From an uncultured bacterium (lineage in GTDB: Bacteria > Cyanobacteriota > Vampirovibrionia > Gastranaerophilales > Gastranaerophilaceae), in assembly GCA_902772945.1 (NCBI GenBank), contig CACYCU010000004.1, positions 1-23,408 of the forward strand: a stretch of 23,408 nucleotides of DNA, in the 5' to 3' direction. Within the stretch, counting starts at the first letter, position 1. The number at the start of each line of letters is the position of its first letter. The position numbers and the translations under genes were made by a program. Below, piece by piece: positions 23,275-23,408 of the stretch. The notes beneath the pieces are model-generated. The model saw only the letters and a list, made by a program, of their open reading frames with translations, had not been told where the DNA came from and searched no databases.

Positions 23275-23408
23275 ATGGCACGTGAAAAGTATGAACGTAC
23301 GAAACCGCACGTTAACATTGGTACAATAGGCCACGTTGACCACGGTAAAACAACATTGACAGCTGCTATTACAGCAGTTTTGGCAGCAGCAGGTCAAGCT
23401 GCATTGAA
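23275..23408 (+). CDS. tuf: Elongation factor Tu (5' part, runs off the window)
   Basis: EF-Tu brings aminoacyl-tRNA to the ribosome. Only the first 44 residues are present: MAREKYERTKPHVNIGTIGH followed by VDHGKTTLTAAIT, which includes the G1 GTP-binding loop GHVDHGKT. It has its own promoter and strong ribosome site. The gene just upstream is the HExxH protein, not fusA, so tuf is not directly downstream of the usual str partner here. Confidence 0.97.
   Translation, partial: MAREKYERTKPHVNIGTIGHVDHGKTTLTAAITAVLAAAGQAAL

Noticed and set aside
1..23408. tRNA or rRNA genes
   Set aside because: I scanned for the conserved T-loop pattern and acceptor stems and found none outside coding regions.

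Overview
The window is a strongly AT-rich stretch of bacterial chromosome (about 30 % G+C by eye) carrying core genes interleaved with genes I do not recognise. KdsC (LPS Kdo pathway), a complete MurC/MurB/Ddl/FtsQ set and a type IV pilin-like protein with a typical N-terminus point to a Gram-negative-type envelope. The codon use, gene mix and style of the hypothetical proteins best fit a gut Gastranaerophilales ('Melainabacteria', non-photosynthetic relatives of Cyanobacteria). That assignment is inference; no rRNA or tRNA gene is present to anchor it.

Layout. 1-69 looks like the end of an upstream gene. 203-5685 (+) is a compact run murC-murB-ddl-ftsQ-nadE with overlapping or nearly touching genes: peptidoglycan precursor synthesis and division, ending in an NAD synthetase whose glutaminase half looks decayed. 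5703-6457 (+) is the rpmI-rplT ribosomal unit with its own promoter, a leader hairpin and a terminator. 6552-7593 (+) holds a Met/Pro/Gly-rich small membrane protein and a YajQ-family gene. 7597-7747 (-) is a good candidate for an undescribed small RNA, with a near-consensus promoter and a strong terminator, back to back with an XRE regulator (7819-8133 +). panD (-) and an orphan pilin-like gene (+) follow. 9427-16433 (-) is a six-gene run kdsC-queD-uppP-[two paralogous membrane proteins]-[GH13 enzyme resembling GlgE]; its last three genes appear to form one translationally coupled unit of unknown function.

16532-19337 (+) is the accessory-looking part: a small hypothetical gene, a gene-poor spacer with a minus-oriented terminator and 'CATTCTGA' repeats, then a 504-residue low-complexity coiled-coil protein. 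The repeats lie in opposite orientation on its two sides. 19338-21582 (+) is rimP-nusA, interrupted by a four-helix-bundle (S23/IVP family) gene enclosed in 28-nt inverted repeats, the architecture of a 23S rRNA intervening sequence but inside a protein operon. 21684-23132 (+) encodes a protein with an HExxH zinc-protease motif near its C-terminus. The window ends in the start of tuf (EF-Tu), with a consensus-like promoter.

The most rewarding observations are the IVS-like cassette in rimP-nusA, the 7.6-7.75 kb small RNA, the NadE with a lost glutaminase triad, and the paralogous membrane-protein pair coupled to a GH13 enzyme.
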